A stretch of 64,000 nt of DNA from contig JAIBCL010000011.1 in assembly GCA_019694165.1 (NCBI GenBank), positions 1-64,000 of the forward strand. Direction: 5' to 3'. Positions 53,197 to 64,000 of this stretch are shown piece after piece. The DNA is from Verrucomicrobiaceae bacterium (GTDB taxonomy: Bacteria; Verrucomicrobiota; Verrucomicrobiia; Verrucomicrobiales; Verrucomicrobiaceae). Every line of letters starts with the position of its first letter. Positions within the stretch are counted from its first letter, which is position 1. Made by a program: the position numbers and the translations under genes. The notes under the pieces were generated by a model, which saw only the letters and a program-made list of their open reading frames with translations, ran no database searches and was not told where the DNA came from.

Positions 53197-55050
53197 TCAC
53201 GCCGCCGGCATCGCGTTGTAAGCGGTCACGGACACCACCCTCACCTTGCGGCCGGCGTGGCTCGTGTCGCTCGGCACATCCACCTCTTCGCCGGGAGCCT
53301 TGCCGATCAGCGCCTTCGCAGTCTCGGAGAGGTAGGCGATGATGTTCTTCTCCACGTCGCCGTCCCACGCGCCGAGAATCGTGTAGGTGTCTCGCGCTCC
53401 GTTCGCGAGGTCTTCGATCTCGACGATGGTGCCGATGCCGGCCTTGTCGGTGGGAACTTCGGCGAAGTCGGTGCCGCGCGCGTGGCGCAGTTCGCGTTCG
53501 TACTTGGCCTGCATGCGCAGCAGCACGGCCTGCTGCTGCTTGGCGGACTTGTACTCGAAGTTCTCGCGCAGGTCGCCGTATTCCCGGGCGATCTGAATGT
53601 CGCGTTTGTTCTGCGGGATCTTGACGTTGATGATGTCCTCAAGCTCCTGCTTCTTCTTTTCGAGCGAGTCCCAGGAGACGATGAGCGCCTCATCCTGGCG
53701 GGCCACGGCGCCTTCGGCCATGAGCGCCTCCATCTCGGGGCGCGCCTTGATGATGCGCGCCATCAGCGAGCGGCGGGTGAGTTCATCGAAGACATTGCTG
53801 GCGAGCAGGCGCTTGGCAAAGAGACGCACTTCGTCCTCGTCCGCATCAGCGACGAGCTGGCCGAGCAGGTCGCGGTCGGCGTTTACCATCTCTTGAAGTC
53901 GGCCGGTCTTCTTCGAGCCGCCCTTCACATGATCATCCTCAAGCGCGCCGAGAATGGCGTGGCCGAGGTCGATGTCGAAGACGGAGCAGGCAAGGCCGGA
54001 GCGCTCCTTGGCAAGCCAGATGAGCAAGTCGGTGCTCAGCACCCGGTTGCGCACGGCTTTCTTGAGAAATTCGGCCAGGGATGGCAGCTCGTCGTTTTCA
54101 TCGAGCACGGTGGCTATCTCGGCGACGGCGCGGCCGCCGGTGCGCGTGAGATGCTGGAGCAGTTCCGGCACCCACTGCCGGTCCGGAAACGCGATGGGGA
54201 ACGAGCGATACAGGCGGCCAAGCTGGCCTACCGGCAGCGAGTTCACCGCCTCGGGAATTTGCGGCTTCGACTCGCGGACAATGTCGGCCACCTTGAGCGA
54301 ACCTGCCGGCAGCTCTCCCTTGATGTTCTCGACGAGTTCGTCGCGTGAGAGCAGCAGGTTCAGACACTCTTTGAGATGAAGGCGGAAGGCCTTCCCCACG
54401 GTCTCGGAGAGATTCCGCAGCGCCGGGACGATCTCCACCGCGGGATTTGCAAAGAGATCGACATCCTTCGCGATGGCGGCGAGCGCGGCCAGCTTGCCCT
54501 TCATGTCACGCGCGCGGACGAAATTCTCCACGAGGGCGGTGGCAGGATTCTCGTCTTTCTCACGCAGGATCAGCGGCTCCGTGCGCTTCGCCGGGACCAC
54601 GATGTAGCGCACGGGTTTGAGAGCGCGCTTCGCGCCCTCCCACCACTTCTTGTACTCCCCGTCCGGCACGATGCGGCCTTTGAGGATGGTGTCGAGTTGG
54701 TCGAGGCTCATCTTCCCGCCGCTCCACTTCAGGGCATCCTCCACGAGCGCCGCGGGCTGGTCCTTGGCCATCTGCTGGAGGCCGGGCAGATCAGCGAGGC
54801 GGCGGGAGAGAATGTGGTCCGCAGGCAGCACTTCGAGCGAGGAGATCGCAAAGGAAAGCTTCAGCGGGTGGCCGGGCTTGCCCTCGAAGTCGATGATCAG
54901 GCGGTCTCCGAGCAGATCCCACTCCGACATGCGGCCCACGCCCCAGCTCTTGTGCAGGACAAACGTGCCCGGTTCGAGCGTCGAAAGTTTCTCACCGTCT
55001 GCCGCCGGCAGCTTGCCGGCGAGCACCAATTTTTGCGCCTCTGGATTCAT
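53197..55050 (-). CDS. greA: Transcription elongation factor GreA, long form with N-terminal extension
   Basis: A 617-residue protein, about four times the usual GreA length. The last 170 residues are a full GreA. The coiled coil carries the acidic tip YGDLRENFEYKSAKQQQ (Asp493, Glu496), which enters the polymerase channel and triggers cleavage of backtracked RNA. The globular end has GTIVEIEDLANGARDTYTIL and APGEEVDVPS. The first 450 residues are an extension like that of chlamydial GreA. It starts with GTFVLHKSWGVGRMSEWDLL and RLIIDFEGKPGHPLKLSF, which reads like a CarD/Mfd RNA-polymerase-interacting beta domain, then a long helical region. It may contact polymerase at a second site. It stands alone, divergent from ileS. 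Confidence 0.92.
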   Translation of the reverse strand: MNPEAQKLVLAGKLPAADGEKLSTLEPGTFVLHKSWGVGRMSEWDLLGDRLIIDFEGKPGHPLKLSFAISSLEVLPADHILSRRLADLPGLQQMAKDQPAALVEDALKWSGGKMSLDQLDTILKGRIVPDGEYKKWWEGAKRALKPVRYIVVPAKRTEPLILREKDENPATALVENFVRARDMKGKLAALAAIAKDVDLFANPAVEIVPALRNLSETVGKAFRLHLKECLNLLLSRDELVENIKGELPAGSLKVADIVRESKPQIPEAVNSLPVGQLGRLYRSFPIAFPDRQWVPELLQHLTRTGGRAVAEIATVLDENDELPSLAEFLKKAVRNRVLSTDLLIWLAKERSGLACSVFDIDLGHAILGALEDDHVKGGSKKTGRLQEMVNADRDLLGQLVADADEDEVRLFAKRLLASNVFDELTRRSLMARIIKARPEMEALMAEGAVARQDEALIVSWDSLEKKKQELEDIINVKIPQNKRDIQIAREYGDLRENFEYKSAKQQQAVLLRMQAKYERELRHARGTDFAEVPTDKAGIGTIVEIEDLANGARDTYTILGAWDGDVEKNIIAYLSETAKALIGKAPGEEVDVPSDTSHAGRKVRVVSVTAYNAMPAA

Positions 55051-55256
55051 GGGGCGCGCATGGTAGGCAGACGGTGGCGCGTGGCAACACGGTTTGTGCG
55101 GTGTTTCCCGTCCGCGCTGGCACGCGCGCCTGTGCCCGGGCTTTCCGCCGGTAGCGGGATCTGCTCATGCAGCAGCGCACTCGACAGGCTGAAATCCAAA
55201 TCTTGAATTTTGAATCCTCCAATCCGCTGCTAGTCTCCCCGCCCCTTTTTGCCACC

Positions 55257-58013
<2,757 letters not shown>

Positions 58014-58105
58014 TCTTGCGGCGCGGAGCGCCCCTCAGCGTGAGCGGCGTCCCGCAGACGGAGACACGAGCGAGCGTGTCGAAGGCACCCGCCAAAGTCA
58101 CAAAA

Positions 58106-60127
58106 TCACAGATCCCATTTCCCGCGCTTCAGCAGGACGTAGATCACGATAAAGATGACAAGGGCGACGGCAATGAGGGCCTGCCAGGTCCAGGACGGCC
58201 AGCGCCAGGGGCCTGTCGTGCTGGTGATGAGAATGTCGGAGGGTTCGGAAACCTTTTCCTTGTCGTCCACGCCGAGGACGCGGATCTCGTAACGTGTCTC
58301 CGGCTTCAAACCGGGGCAGCGCACGGCGTGCTTTCCCGCGCCGCCATTGACGGCCGCCACACCGGGAATGTCACGCCAGGACTTCACCCAGCGATGACTC
58401 GTCTGGCCAAACATTTTGTAACCCACCTGAACCTTGTAGCTCACGGGCTTTGCCGCAGGCTCATCCCATTGGATGACAAGATGGTCGGTGCCGCGCTTCA
58501 CCATGCCGATGCCTTCGATCTTCTTCAAAGTGCTGCTGAGCAATTCCTTCGGCACCGGAATGCCCCATGTGGCGAGGTAGGCGAGCACGATTTTCTCCCG
58601 CTCGTTGAACTTTGGCTCGTCCGGTGCGCTCTTGTCCGCCTCTGCGTCAGGGGCGGATTTGGCGTCTTTCGACGGTGCCGCAGTTTTTCCCTTTTCGGGC
58701 GCGGGAGGTGGCGTTTCGATTTTGCTGGCGGAGGCCGCCCGGGCCACGGGTGCCCGAGAGTTCTTCGGAGTGGCACCGGCTGTCGGACGAATAGGCTGCG
58801 GCATGTTCGGATCGGTGGCGATGTAGCTGGCCGCGATGCTAAGCTGCCCGCCGGTGCCGGAGAAGATGATGTTTCCGGTGAACTTGCCCGCCTGCTGCGA
58901 GATGCATTCGACGGTCATCTCCCGTTTCTCGCCGGGGCCGATGCTAGCGGCGGCATCCGTCTCCACCACGCGGAATGGCGGTGCAGCCTGCGCGGCGAGC
59001 ACGGCCGCTTCTCCGCCGACATTTTGCAGCGTGAGTTTGGCCTGAGTCATCTTCCCTTTCGGCTGGGTGCCGAAGTCGATGGCGGCATTCGTCGGTGAAA
59101 CGAGCACCACCTGCGGCGGCTCCGGCGCGGCCTCGAGCAACACCCGCTGGCGGTAGGGCGTGCTGACCACCCATAGCTCACCGTGAAATGCCTGCACATC
59201 GGCGGCGGCCAGTTTCAAATCGATCTGCACGGATTGCTTCCCGGGCACTTCGAGGTCCTTTGGCGCCTGGATGCGATCGGGCGCTTCGATGACGAATCTC
59301 ATCGGCGAGTCAGTGGCGTTGGCCACGCCCACCTTGCCGTGCCGGTCACCAGTGGCGGCCACGAATTGCATTTTCACCAGTCCTGGTGCCACGACGAACG
59401 GCTCGGCGCATTCGACATACAGCCTGATCTTGCTCTTGGGCTCTCCGTGCTGGATCTCCGTCTCCCAGATGAGCGTCCCGGGTGCGCTGGGCTTCACGGT
59501 GATGAGGTACTCCTTCTGTTCACCGATGCCCAGTTCCACGCGCGGCGGCCCCGTCCAGGGCGCCTGCCACTGCATGTCTGCCGCGAATGGGGCGATGCCA
59601 GTGTTCTTCAGCACGACCCGTGATGAACCCTCGAAGCCCGGCAGCACCCGCCCGAATGCGGTGGTCTGCATGATCTCGATGCGCGGCTCGGCACGTTTGC
59701 CGACAAGGCTGACGGGGCTGGGTGCGGACCACGAGCCGGTGTCGAGCTTGCAGGCGTAGGTAAAGCGGTCCGTCAGCACTGCATCTCCCGGGTTCGGCGT
59801 GTAGGTAACCAGCGCCTTGTAGGGCTCGCGCGGATGCGACCGGATGACCGAGAGCGTGCCGTGCTGCGGCTGCTCGCGGATGGCAAAATGCACCGCGCCG
59901 AGCGAGGCCACCGCGGCGTTCAGCTCGATCTCCACCGCAGTGCCCGCGATGAAGCGCACGTTCACCGGCTTGGCCTCGGGCAGAAAGCCCTCGTCATCCT
60001 TTTTCTTTTTCTTCTTGTCGCCGAAGCCTGTGGTGACATCCGCCGTGGCAAGCGCCGGCAGCAGGAGTAAAAGGCACAGCCAGCGAACGACGAGTCCGGC
60101 GCGGCGGATGAGCAGTGGAGAGGACAT
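58106..60127 (-). CDS. Exported membrane protein with ASH-like and fibronectin-type domains
   Basis: A 673-residue protein. The signal peptide LVVRWLCLLLLLPALATA is followed by a Lys-rich stretch (DKKKKKKDDE). Repeated beta-sandwich segments such as RVVLKNTGIAPFAADMQWQA, KVGVANATDSPMRFVIEAPD and AKLTLQNVGGEAAVLAAQAA match ASPM/SPD-2/Hydin-like Ig folds. After a Pro/Ala/Lys linker, a fibronectin III domain (YKVQVGYKMF to KPETRYEIRVLGVDD) precedes a C-terminal membrane helix (ALIAVALVIFIVIYVLL) and the basic end KRGKWDL. It is probably anchored in the inner membrane with its folds in the periplasm. It lies 11 bp after cinA; a TTG at 60142 would overlap cinA by 4 bp. Role unknown. Confidence 0.75.
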   Translation of the reverse strand: MSSPLLIRRAGLVVRWLCLLLLLPALATADVTTGFGDKKKKKKDDEGFLPEAKPVNVRFIAGTAVEIELNAAVASLGAVHFAIREQPQHGTLSVIRSHPREPYKALVTYTPNPGDAVLTDRFTYACKLDTGSWSAPSPVSLVGKRAEPRIEIMQTTAFGRVLPGFEGSSRVVLKNTGIAPFAADMQWQAPWTGPPRVELGIGEQKEYLITVKPSAPGTLIWETEIQHGEPKSKIRLYVECAEPFVVAPGLVKMQFVAATGDRHGKVGVANATDSPMRFVIEAPDRIQAPKDLEVPGKQSVQIDLKLAAADVQAFHGELWVVSTPYRQRVLLEAAPEPPQVVLVSPTNAAIDFGTQPKGKMTQAKLTLQNVGGEAAVLAAQAAPPFRVVETDAAASIGPGEKREMTVECISQQAGKFTGNIIFSGTGGQLSIAASYIATDPNMPQPIRPTAGATPKNSRAPVARAASASKIETPPPAPEKGKTAAPSKDAKSAPDAEADKSAPDEPKFNEREKIVLAYLATWGIPVPKELLSSTLKKIEGIGMVKRGTDHLVIQWDEPAAKPVSYKVQVGYKMFGQTSHRWVKSWRDIPGVAAVNGGAGKHAVRCPGLKPETRYEIRVLGVDDKEKVSEPSDILITSTTGPWRWPSWTWQALIAVALVIFIVIYVLLKRGKWDL

Positions 60128-60138
60128 GAATCGCACGG

Positions 60139-61392
60139 TCAAGATGGAATGGGAATGCCCCGCAACCGGCGTCTGAGCAGCTCCAGCGCGGCCTGGGAGG
60201 CCAGCAGCTTAAACCGGTCGCGCGCACCAGGAAAGAAAAGCTTCCGCGCCTCGGTCGTCTCACCGCCCGAAGCGAGGGCGATCCACACCGTGCCCGCCGG
60301 CTTCTCCGGCGTGCCGCCAGCCGGTCCTGCCACGCCGGTGAGCGCCAGAGCGTGATCCGCTCCGGACGCGCGCAGACAGCCCTCCGCCATCTCGCACACC
60401 ACGGCCTCGCTCACCGCGCCGTGCGCGGCCAGAGTCTCCGTCTTGACGCCGAGGAGCTTCTGCTTGGCGGCATTTGCATACGCCACGTAGCCCTCACCCA
60501 GCACTTCCGACGCACCGCTCACATCCGTGATGCGGCACGCGAGCAGGCCGCCTGTGCATGACTCCGCTGTGGCCACCCACTGCCGCCGCTCGCGCAACAA
60601 AGCGACGACCACCTCCTCGATTACACGCCGGTCCTCCGACACAATGAAGTCCCCCATGCGCTCGCGTACGAAATGCGCGCCCGCCGCCACGACATCTCGC
60701 GGCCCGGACAGACGAATGTCCACGTCCCCGCGGCCGATGCAGTAGCCAAGATCAAGATCTGCGATGGCTTCCAGTCCGACCTGGATTTTGTCCACGATGT
60801 CGCTTTCACCGATGCCGGTGGATTTCAAATACAACACCTCGCGCGCTCCGCCATCCGCCAGCATTCCCCGCAACACCGGTTCCACCGCGTGCTCCATCAT
60901 CGGCTTGAGTTCGCGCGGCGGACCTGGCAGCAGGAAAATGTGTGCATGCAATCCGCGCGCGGAGCCGAGCACCGCCGGGATGTGCAGGCCCGGCGCGGTG
61001 CCGAAGCGGTTCTCCAGCACTGCCGCGCCGCGGGGCACCATCGCCTGCCGGCGGCTGGCTTCATTCACCGGCTTGCCGCGCTTGCCGAAGTAGTCCGTGA
61101 GCCACGCCATCACACCCTCGTGCAGATCGAGCGGAAGGTCGTAAAGCTCCGCCGCGCACTCGCGGGTGACATCGTCATTCGTCGGCCCGAGTCCGCCGGT
61201 GACGAGCACCACATCGCTGCGACGCGCCGCTTCTTCGATCCCCTCGAACACCGCGCGCCCGTCCGGCACGATGGTCTGACGCGCCACGTCGATGCCCAAC
61301 GCCGCCAGCCGTTGACCCAGCCATGCGGCGTTGGTGTTGATCGTGTCGCCGAGCAGCAGCTCAGTTCCGGTATTGACGAGTTCGAGGCGCAT
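60139..61392 (-). CDS. cinA: CinA-family protein (nicotinamide-nucleotide amidase)
   Basis: A 417-residue two-domain protein. The N-terminal MoCF-like domain has ELVNTGTELLLGDTINTNAA, VVLVTGGLGPTNDDVT and HIFLLPGPPRELKPMMEH. The C-terminal CinA domain has ATAESCTGGLLACRITDVSG, YANAAKQKLLGV, EMAEGCLRASGADHALALTG and VAGPAGGTPEKPAGTVWIAL. The C-terminal domain deamidates NMN in the pyridine-nucleotide salvage cycle; the N-terminal domain can act as an ADP-ribose pyrophosphatase in some species. It follows rsfS by 3 bp and is upstream of the ASH-domain membrane protein, forming a three-gene unit. Confidence 0.95.
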   Translation of the reverse strand: MRLELVNTGTELLLGDTINTNAAWLGQRLAALGIDVARQTIVPDGRAVFEGIEEAARRSDVVLVTGGLGPTNDDVTRECAAELYDLPLDLHEGVMAWLTDYFGKRGKPVNEASRRQAMVPRGAAVLENRFGTAPGLHIPAVLGSARGLHAHIFLLPGPPRELKPMMEHAVEPVLRGMLADGGAREVLYLKSTGIGESDIVDKIQVGLEAIADLDLGYCIGRGDVDIRLSGPRDVVAAGAHFVRERMGDFIVSEDRRVIEEVVVALLRERRQWVATAESCTGGLLACRITDVSGASEVLGEGYVAYANAAKQKLLGVKTETLAAHGAVSEAVVCEMAEGCLRASGADHALALTGVAGPAGGTPEKPAGTVWIALASGGETTEARKLFFPGARDRFKLLASQAALELLRRRLRGIPIPS

Positions 61393-61395
61393 CCC

Positions 61396-61749
61396 TCATT
61401 TCCCCCGCTTCCATTTCACCGTCTTCGCCTCGCCCCACAGGTCTTCGAGACAGTAGAACTCGCGCTTTTCGGCCTGGAGCACATGCACGATCACGTCGCC
61501 ATAGTGGAGAATGAGCCACTGGCTTTCCTGGTTGCCATCGGAGATGAGGGGCTTGATGTCATGCTCCTGGCGCATGCCATCCTCGACGCCGTCACGCACG
61601 GCGCGCAGGTGTGGGGCGGAGTTTGCCGTGCAGATCACGAACCAGTCGGTGATCGGCGAGATGCCACGCAAATCCATGATCACGATGTCTTCCGCCTTCT
61701 TGTCGTCCGCGTAGCGGGCGCATAGCTTCGCCTTGTCATTGCCTTCCAT
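61396..61749 (-). CDS. rsfS: Ribosomal silencing factor RsfS
   Basis: A 117-residue protein of the RsfS/Iojap family. Conserved parts are KAEDIVIMDLRGISPITDWF, VICTANSAPHLRAVRDGVED and WLILHYGDVIVHVLQAEKRE, ending FYCLEDLWGEAK. It binds ribosomal protein L14 and stops subunit joining when nutrients are short. It leads the cinA/ASH gene unit with only 3 bp to cinA. nadD, its usual partner, is not in the window. A basic C-terminus (TVKWKRGK) follows the core. Confidence 0.95.
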   Translation of the reverse strand: MEGNDKAKLCARYADDKKAEDIVIMDLRGISPITDWFVICTANSAPHLRAVRDGVEDGMRQEHDIKPLISDGNQESQWLILHYGDVIVHVLQAEKREFYCLEDLWGEAKTVKWKRGK

Positions 61750-61842
61750 TGGGTGGGAGAGTGTACTCTCGGAAGGCCCCGGTCAAATGCAGGATGCCGG
61801 AGCAGGCGGCCAAGACATCCGGCGGCATCCGCCCGCCGGGGC

Positions 61843-61876
61843 AAAAAAAGAGCCGGAGCGCTCACGCGCCCCGGCT
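61843..61876 (-). terminator. Intrinsic terminator of the ammonium transporter gene
   Basis: On the minus strand AGCCGG(GGCGCGTGAGCGCT)CCGGCT forms a strong GC-rich hairpin (61876-61851), with inner pairs GCGC/GCGC extending the stem. After one C, seven T follow (61849-61843). It lies 41 bp past the amt stop codon. Confidence 0.85.
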
Positions 61877-61916
61877 TGATCCAGCCAATCAGGAAGAACC
61901 GACTGCCGGCGGGCTT

Positions 61917-63488
61917 CTACATCTCGTAGCCGGCTTCGCCGTGGTCGGCGAGGTCGAGCCCCATGGACTCGTCTTCCGGCGACGGACGCAGACCGACGAA
62001 CGCCTTGACCGCGAGCGTGATCACCACCGTGGCGGCCACTGAAAGCACGATGGTGAGCAGCGCCGCCTTCAACTGCGCTCCGAGCAGGCCGCCCTCGGTC
62101 GCCAGCTTGGCAAGGCCGTTCTTCACGGCGTAGGCACCGGTCAGATTGCTGTTCACTTTCGGATCCACTAGCACGCCGGTGATGATCGCACCGAGTGTCC
62201 CGCCCACACCATGCACTCCGAAGGTGTCCAGTGCGTCATCATATCCAAGCTTTGCCTTCGCAAAGACCACCGCGACATAGGGGACGATGGCGGCGAGCAC
62301 GCCGATGATCATCGCGCCCTTTGCATTCACAAAGCCCGCCGCGGGCGTGATGACCACGAGACCGGCGACGACCCCCGAGCAGAAGCCGAGGATCGAAGGC
62401 TTGCCCTTGTGTATCTTCTCGACGAGCGCCCACACGAAGCTGGCCGTGGCCGCCGCGAGCGTGGTGGTGGTGAAGGCATTCGCCGCGATGCCATCCGCAG
62501 CGAGCGCGGACCCGGCGTTGAATCCATACCAGCCTACCCAGAGCATGCCGGTGCCGACCATGCAGAGAACCATCGAGTGCGGAGCCATCTTTTCTTTGCC
62601 AAAACCCTGGCGCTTGCCGAGCAGGATGCAGAGAACGAGGGCGCTCCAGCCGGAACTCATGTGCACCACCGTGCCGCCCGCGAAGTCGATCGCAGGAATC
62701 GCCGCGCCGCCGTTCCACACACCGTTCATCAATCCGTCAAAGCCCCACACCATGTGGGCGAGCGGGAAATACACGACGAACATCCAAATCGCGCAGAAGA
62801 CCATGATCGCAGTGAACTTCATGCGCTCGGCGATGGCGCCGACGATGAGGCCGGGCGTGATGATCGCGAACATGAGCTGGTACATCGAGAACACATTCTG
62901 CGAAGGCCACGCGGTGTAGTTCGTGTTTGGCGCACCATCGACTCCAGCGAGGAAGCAGTACTTGAGACTGCCAAGGTACGGCGCCCACCCTGGCGCGCCC
63001 TCGGCGGGATGCTCGCCGAAGACAAACGAGTAGCCGCAGATGAACCACAGGATGGTGACCATGCCCGCCAGGCCGAGGCACTGCGCGAGCACGCTGAGCA
63101 CGTTCTTCGAGCGCACCAGGCCGCCGTAAAACAGCGCCAGCCCCGGCAGCGTCATGAAAAGCACCAGTGCGGCGCAGATCATCATGAAGGCATTGTGGCC
63201 CGGACCCGCGAGTCCGGCCAGCTTCGACTTGTATTGCGCCTCGGGCTTTGCATCAGCGGCGGGACCGGCGGCCAGATTGTTGAAGTATTGCTCGAGATCG
63301 TTCACCCGCTCTTCCAGCGAAGCCGCGCGTGTCTCTGCGGAGACAGGTGCCGGCGCAGCGGCTGCGGGTGGTGCGGCCGGCGCGGGCGGCGGAGCGGCTG
63401 GAGTTTGGGCGATCGCGGAGGCTGCGGACAGCGTGCCTGCGATCACCCAGGCAAGTGCGGTGGTTTTCAGCGGGTGGTGAGTTCTCAT
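61917..63488 (-). CDS. amt: Ammonium transporter (Amt) with N-terminal periplasmic extension
   Basis: A 523-residue transporter that moves ammonium into the cell. The Amt core begins near residue 95 (NAFMMICAALVLFMTLPGLA, LFYGGLVRSKNVLSVLAQC) and has the pore features MVWGFDGLMNGV, AIDFAGGTVVHMSSGWSALV and the histidine in DTFGVHGVGGTLGAII. Before it come a signal peptide (TTALAWVIAGTLSAASAIA), an Ala/Pro-rich linker and a short coiled coil (AASLEERVNDLEQYFNNL). No glnK gene adjoins it. ATG 63488 is the start that fits the sigma-54 promoter at 63551-63567, leaving a leader of about 50 bases. An intrinsic terminator follows. Expression is expected under nitrogen limitation. Confidence 0.95.
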   Translation of the reverse strand: MRTHHPLKTTALAWVIAGTLSAASAIAQTPAAPPPAPAAPPAAAAPAPVSAETRAASLEERVNDLEQYFNNLAAGPAADAKPEAQYKSKLAGLAGPGHNAFMMICAALVLFMTLPGLALFYGGLVRSKNVLSVLAQCLGLAGMVTILWFICGYSFVFGEHPAEGAPGWAPYLGSLKYCFLAGVDGAPNTNYTAWPSQNVFSMYQLMFAIITPGLIVGAIAERMKFTAIMVFCAIWMFVVYFPLAHMVWGFDGLMNGVWNGGAAIPAIDFAGGTVVHMSSGWSALVLCILLGKRQGFGKEKMAPHSMVLCMVGTGMLWVGWYGFNAGSALAADGIAANAFTTTTLAAATASFVWALVEKIHKGKPSILGFCSGVVAGLVVITPAAGFVNAKGAMIIGVLAAIVPYVAVVFAKAKLGYDDALDTFGVHGVGGTLGAIITGVLVDPKVNSNLTGAYAVKNGLAKLATEGGLLGAQLKAALLTIVLSVAATVVITLAVKAFVGLRPSPEDESMGLDLADHGEAGYEM

Positions 63489-63550
63489 CGTGTGACTGTG
63501 GTTGAAGGGTGGCTCCTGATGGATTCGTGATTCTGACGCCAATCCTCAAA

Positions 63551-63567
63551 AGCAAAGCCCGTGCCAA
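63551..63567 (-). promoter_or_regulatory. Sigma-54 (RpoN) promoter of amt
   Basis: Reading the minus strand, TTGGCACGGGCTTTGCT contains TGGCAC, five bases, then TTGCT, an exact fit to the -24/-12 consensus TGGCAC-N5-TTGCW. Transcription would begin near 63540, about 50 bases before the ATG at 63488. Sigma-54 control through an NtrC-type activator is the common mode for ammonium transporters. No clear activator site was recognised upstream. Confidence 0.8.
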
Positions 63568-63752
63568 GTTTCCCCGTGCGGCTTTCCCGGCGCACCGCTC
63601 GATCTCCGCGCTCCATCGACTTCGTGAGCTTCGCGGAACACGCGCGCTGATCCACGCTCAAGGCATGCGAATGCGAAAATGTTCCGTTGGATTCCCGCTC
63701 AAGCCGGCACAATCCCGTTGCCGTGCGCTCCATCTGCTACTTGATGCGCCGC

Positions 63753-64000
63753 ATGAACTGGCCCCTCTTCAAAGCCGTCGCGCTGCTCGTCTGCTCGAAC
63801 GTTTTCATGACCTTCGCCTGGTATGCGCATCTCAAGAACATGCGTGCGAAGCCGTGGTTCTTCGCCGCTGTCGTGAGCTGGGGCATCGCCTTCTTCGAGT
63901 ACATGCTCCAGGTGCCGGCCAACCGCATCGGCAGCGAGTCGCTCTCGTTGCCGCAGCTCAAAATCATCCAGGAGGTGGTCACGCTCTCGGTGTTCGTGCC
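63753..64000 (+). CDS. DUF486 small membrane protein (DMT-related), cut by window edge
   Basis: The first 82 codons are visible. The peptide begins MNWPLFKAVALLVCSNVFMT, then FAWYAHLKNMRAKPWFFAAV, SWGIAFFEYMLQVPANRIGS and LSLPQLKIIQEVVTLSVFVP. The phrases SNVFMTFAWYAHLK and FEYMLQVPANRIG are characteristic of DUF486, a family of about 110-120 residues with four membrane helices related to small drug/metabolite transporters. About 30 residues are missing beyond the edge. An in-frame ATG at 63744 is an alternative start. The substrate is not known. It is divergent from amt and about 265 bp from it. Confidence 0.88.
   Translation, partial: MNWPLFKAVALLVCSNVFMTFAWYAHLKNMRAKPWFFAAVVSWGIAFFEYMLQVPANRIGSESLSLPQLKIIQEVVTLSVFV

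Noticed and set aside
58016-58105. Hairpin GACACGAGCGAGCGTGTC as terminator for ileS
   Set aside because: The stem is six pairs and no T run follows. It may be a short repeat, but no second copy was seen in this window.

Overview
The window looks like a chromosomal segment from a free-living, Gram-negative member of the Verrucomicrobiota (PVC superphylum). It is GC-rich. The evidence is the combination of proteins with DUF1549/DUF1553 plus planctomycete-type cytochrome c, DUF1501 and pre-peptidase (PPC) domains, a cytochrome c/WD40 fusion, a sulfatase, a Tat-exported PhoD-like phosphatase, a Hanks-type kinase next to an ECF sigma factor, a very long GreA like the chlamydial one, and lpxB for an outer membrane. 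No rRNA, CRISPR array or prophage was seen. One tRNA-Arg(CCG) is present.

Left edge (1-4930). The start of an IS3-type transposase is cut by the window edge. Next come a 21-bp-phased repeat array and the C-terminal leucine-rich-repeat remnant of a kinase. A two-gene cassette follows, encoding a small membrane protein and a cytoplasmic trypsin-like protease. Then come the kinase N-terminal part and its ECF sigma factor. The cassette appears to have split one kinase gene into two pieces. It is the best candidate here for an undescribed system.

4.9-25 kb. Two secreted proteins (beta-helix and unknown), a Tat amine oxidase, apaG, 5-formyl-THF cyclo-ligase, an MBL hydrolase overlapping a dihydrofolate reductase gene, a membrane-anchored zinc peptidase, ffh, and an operon of a Gfo/Idh dehydrogenase, lpxB and a degenerate M28-like protein. 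These are followed by a PhoD phosphatase, a sulfatase with EF-hands, and a divergent ATP-grasp ligase/M20 peptidase pair.

25-43 kb. A 1808-residue secreted polysaccharide-lyase-like protein, the dnaX-ybaB-glycosyltransferase operon, FKBP, an SDR, tRNA-Arg, a CPBP protease, a TPR protein, and the dnaG-rpoD operon. RpoD carries two AT-hooks. A small membrane protein follows rpoD.

43-64 kb. A group of PVC-specific exported proteins (PSD1, DUF1501, PPC, cytochrome-WD40), a UvrD-type helicase, long GreA, IleRS, an operon of rsfS, cinA and an ASH/fibronectin-type membrane protein, and an ammonium transporter with a textbook sigma-54 promoter and an intrinsic terminator. The window ends inside a DUF486 membrane protein.

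Short repeats are scattered through the region. There are two copies of a MITE-like element with CCCTCACCCCAGCCCTCTCC ends, one other palindromic element, and two places where repeat-like DNA seems to be read in frame inside exported proteins. All calls come from reading the sequence and translations; no database search was run.
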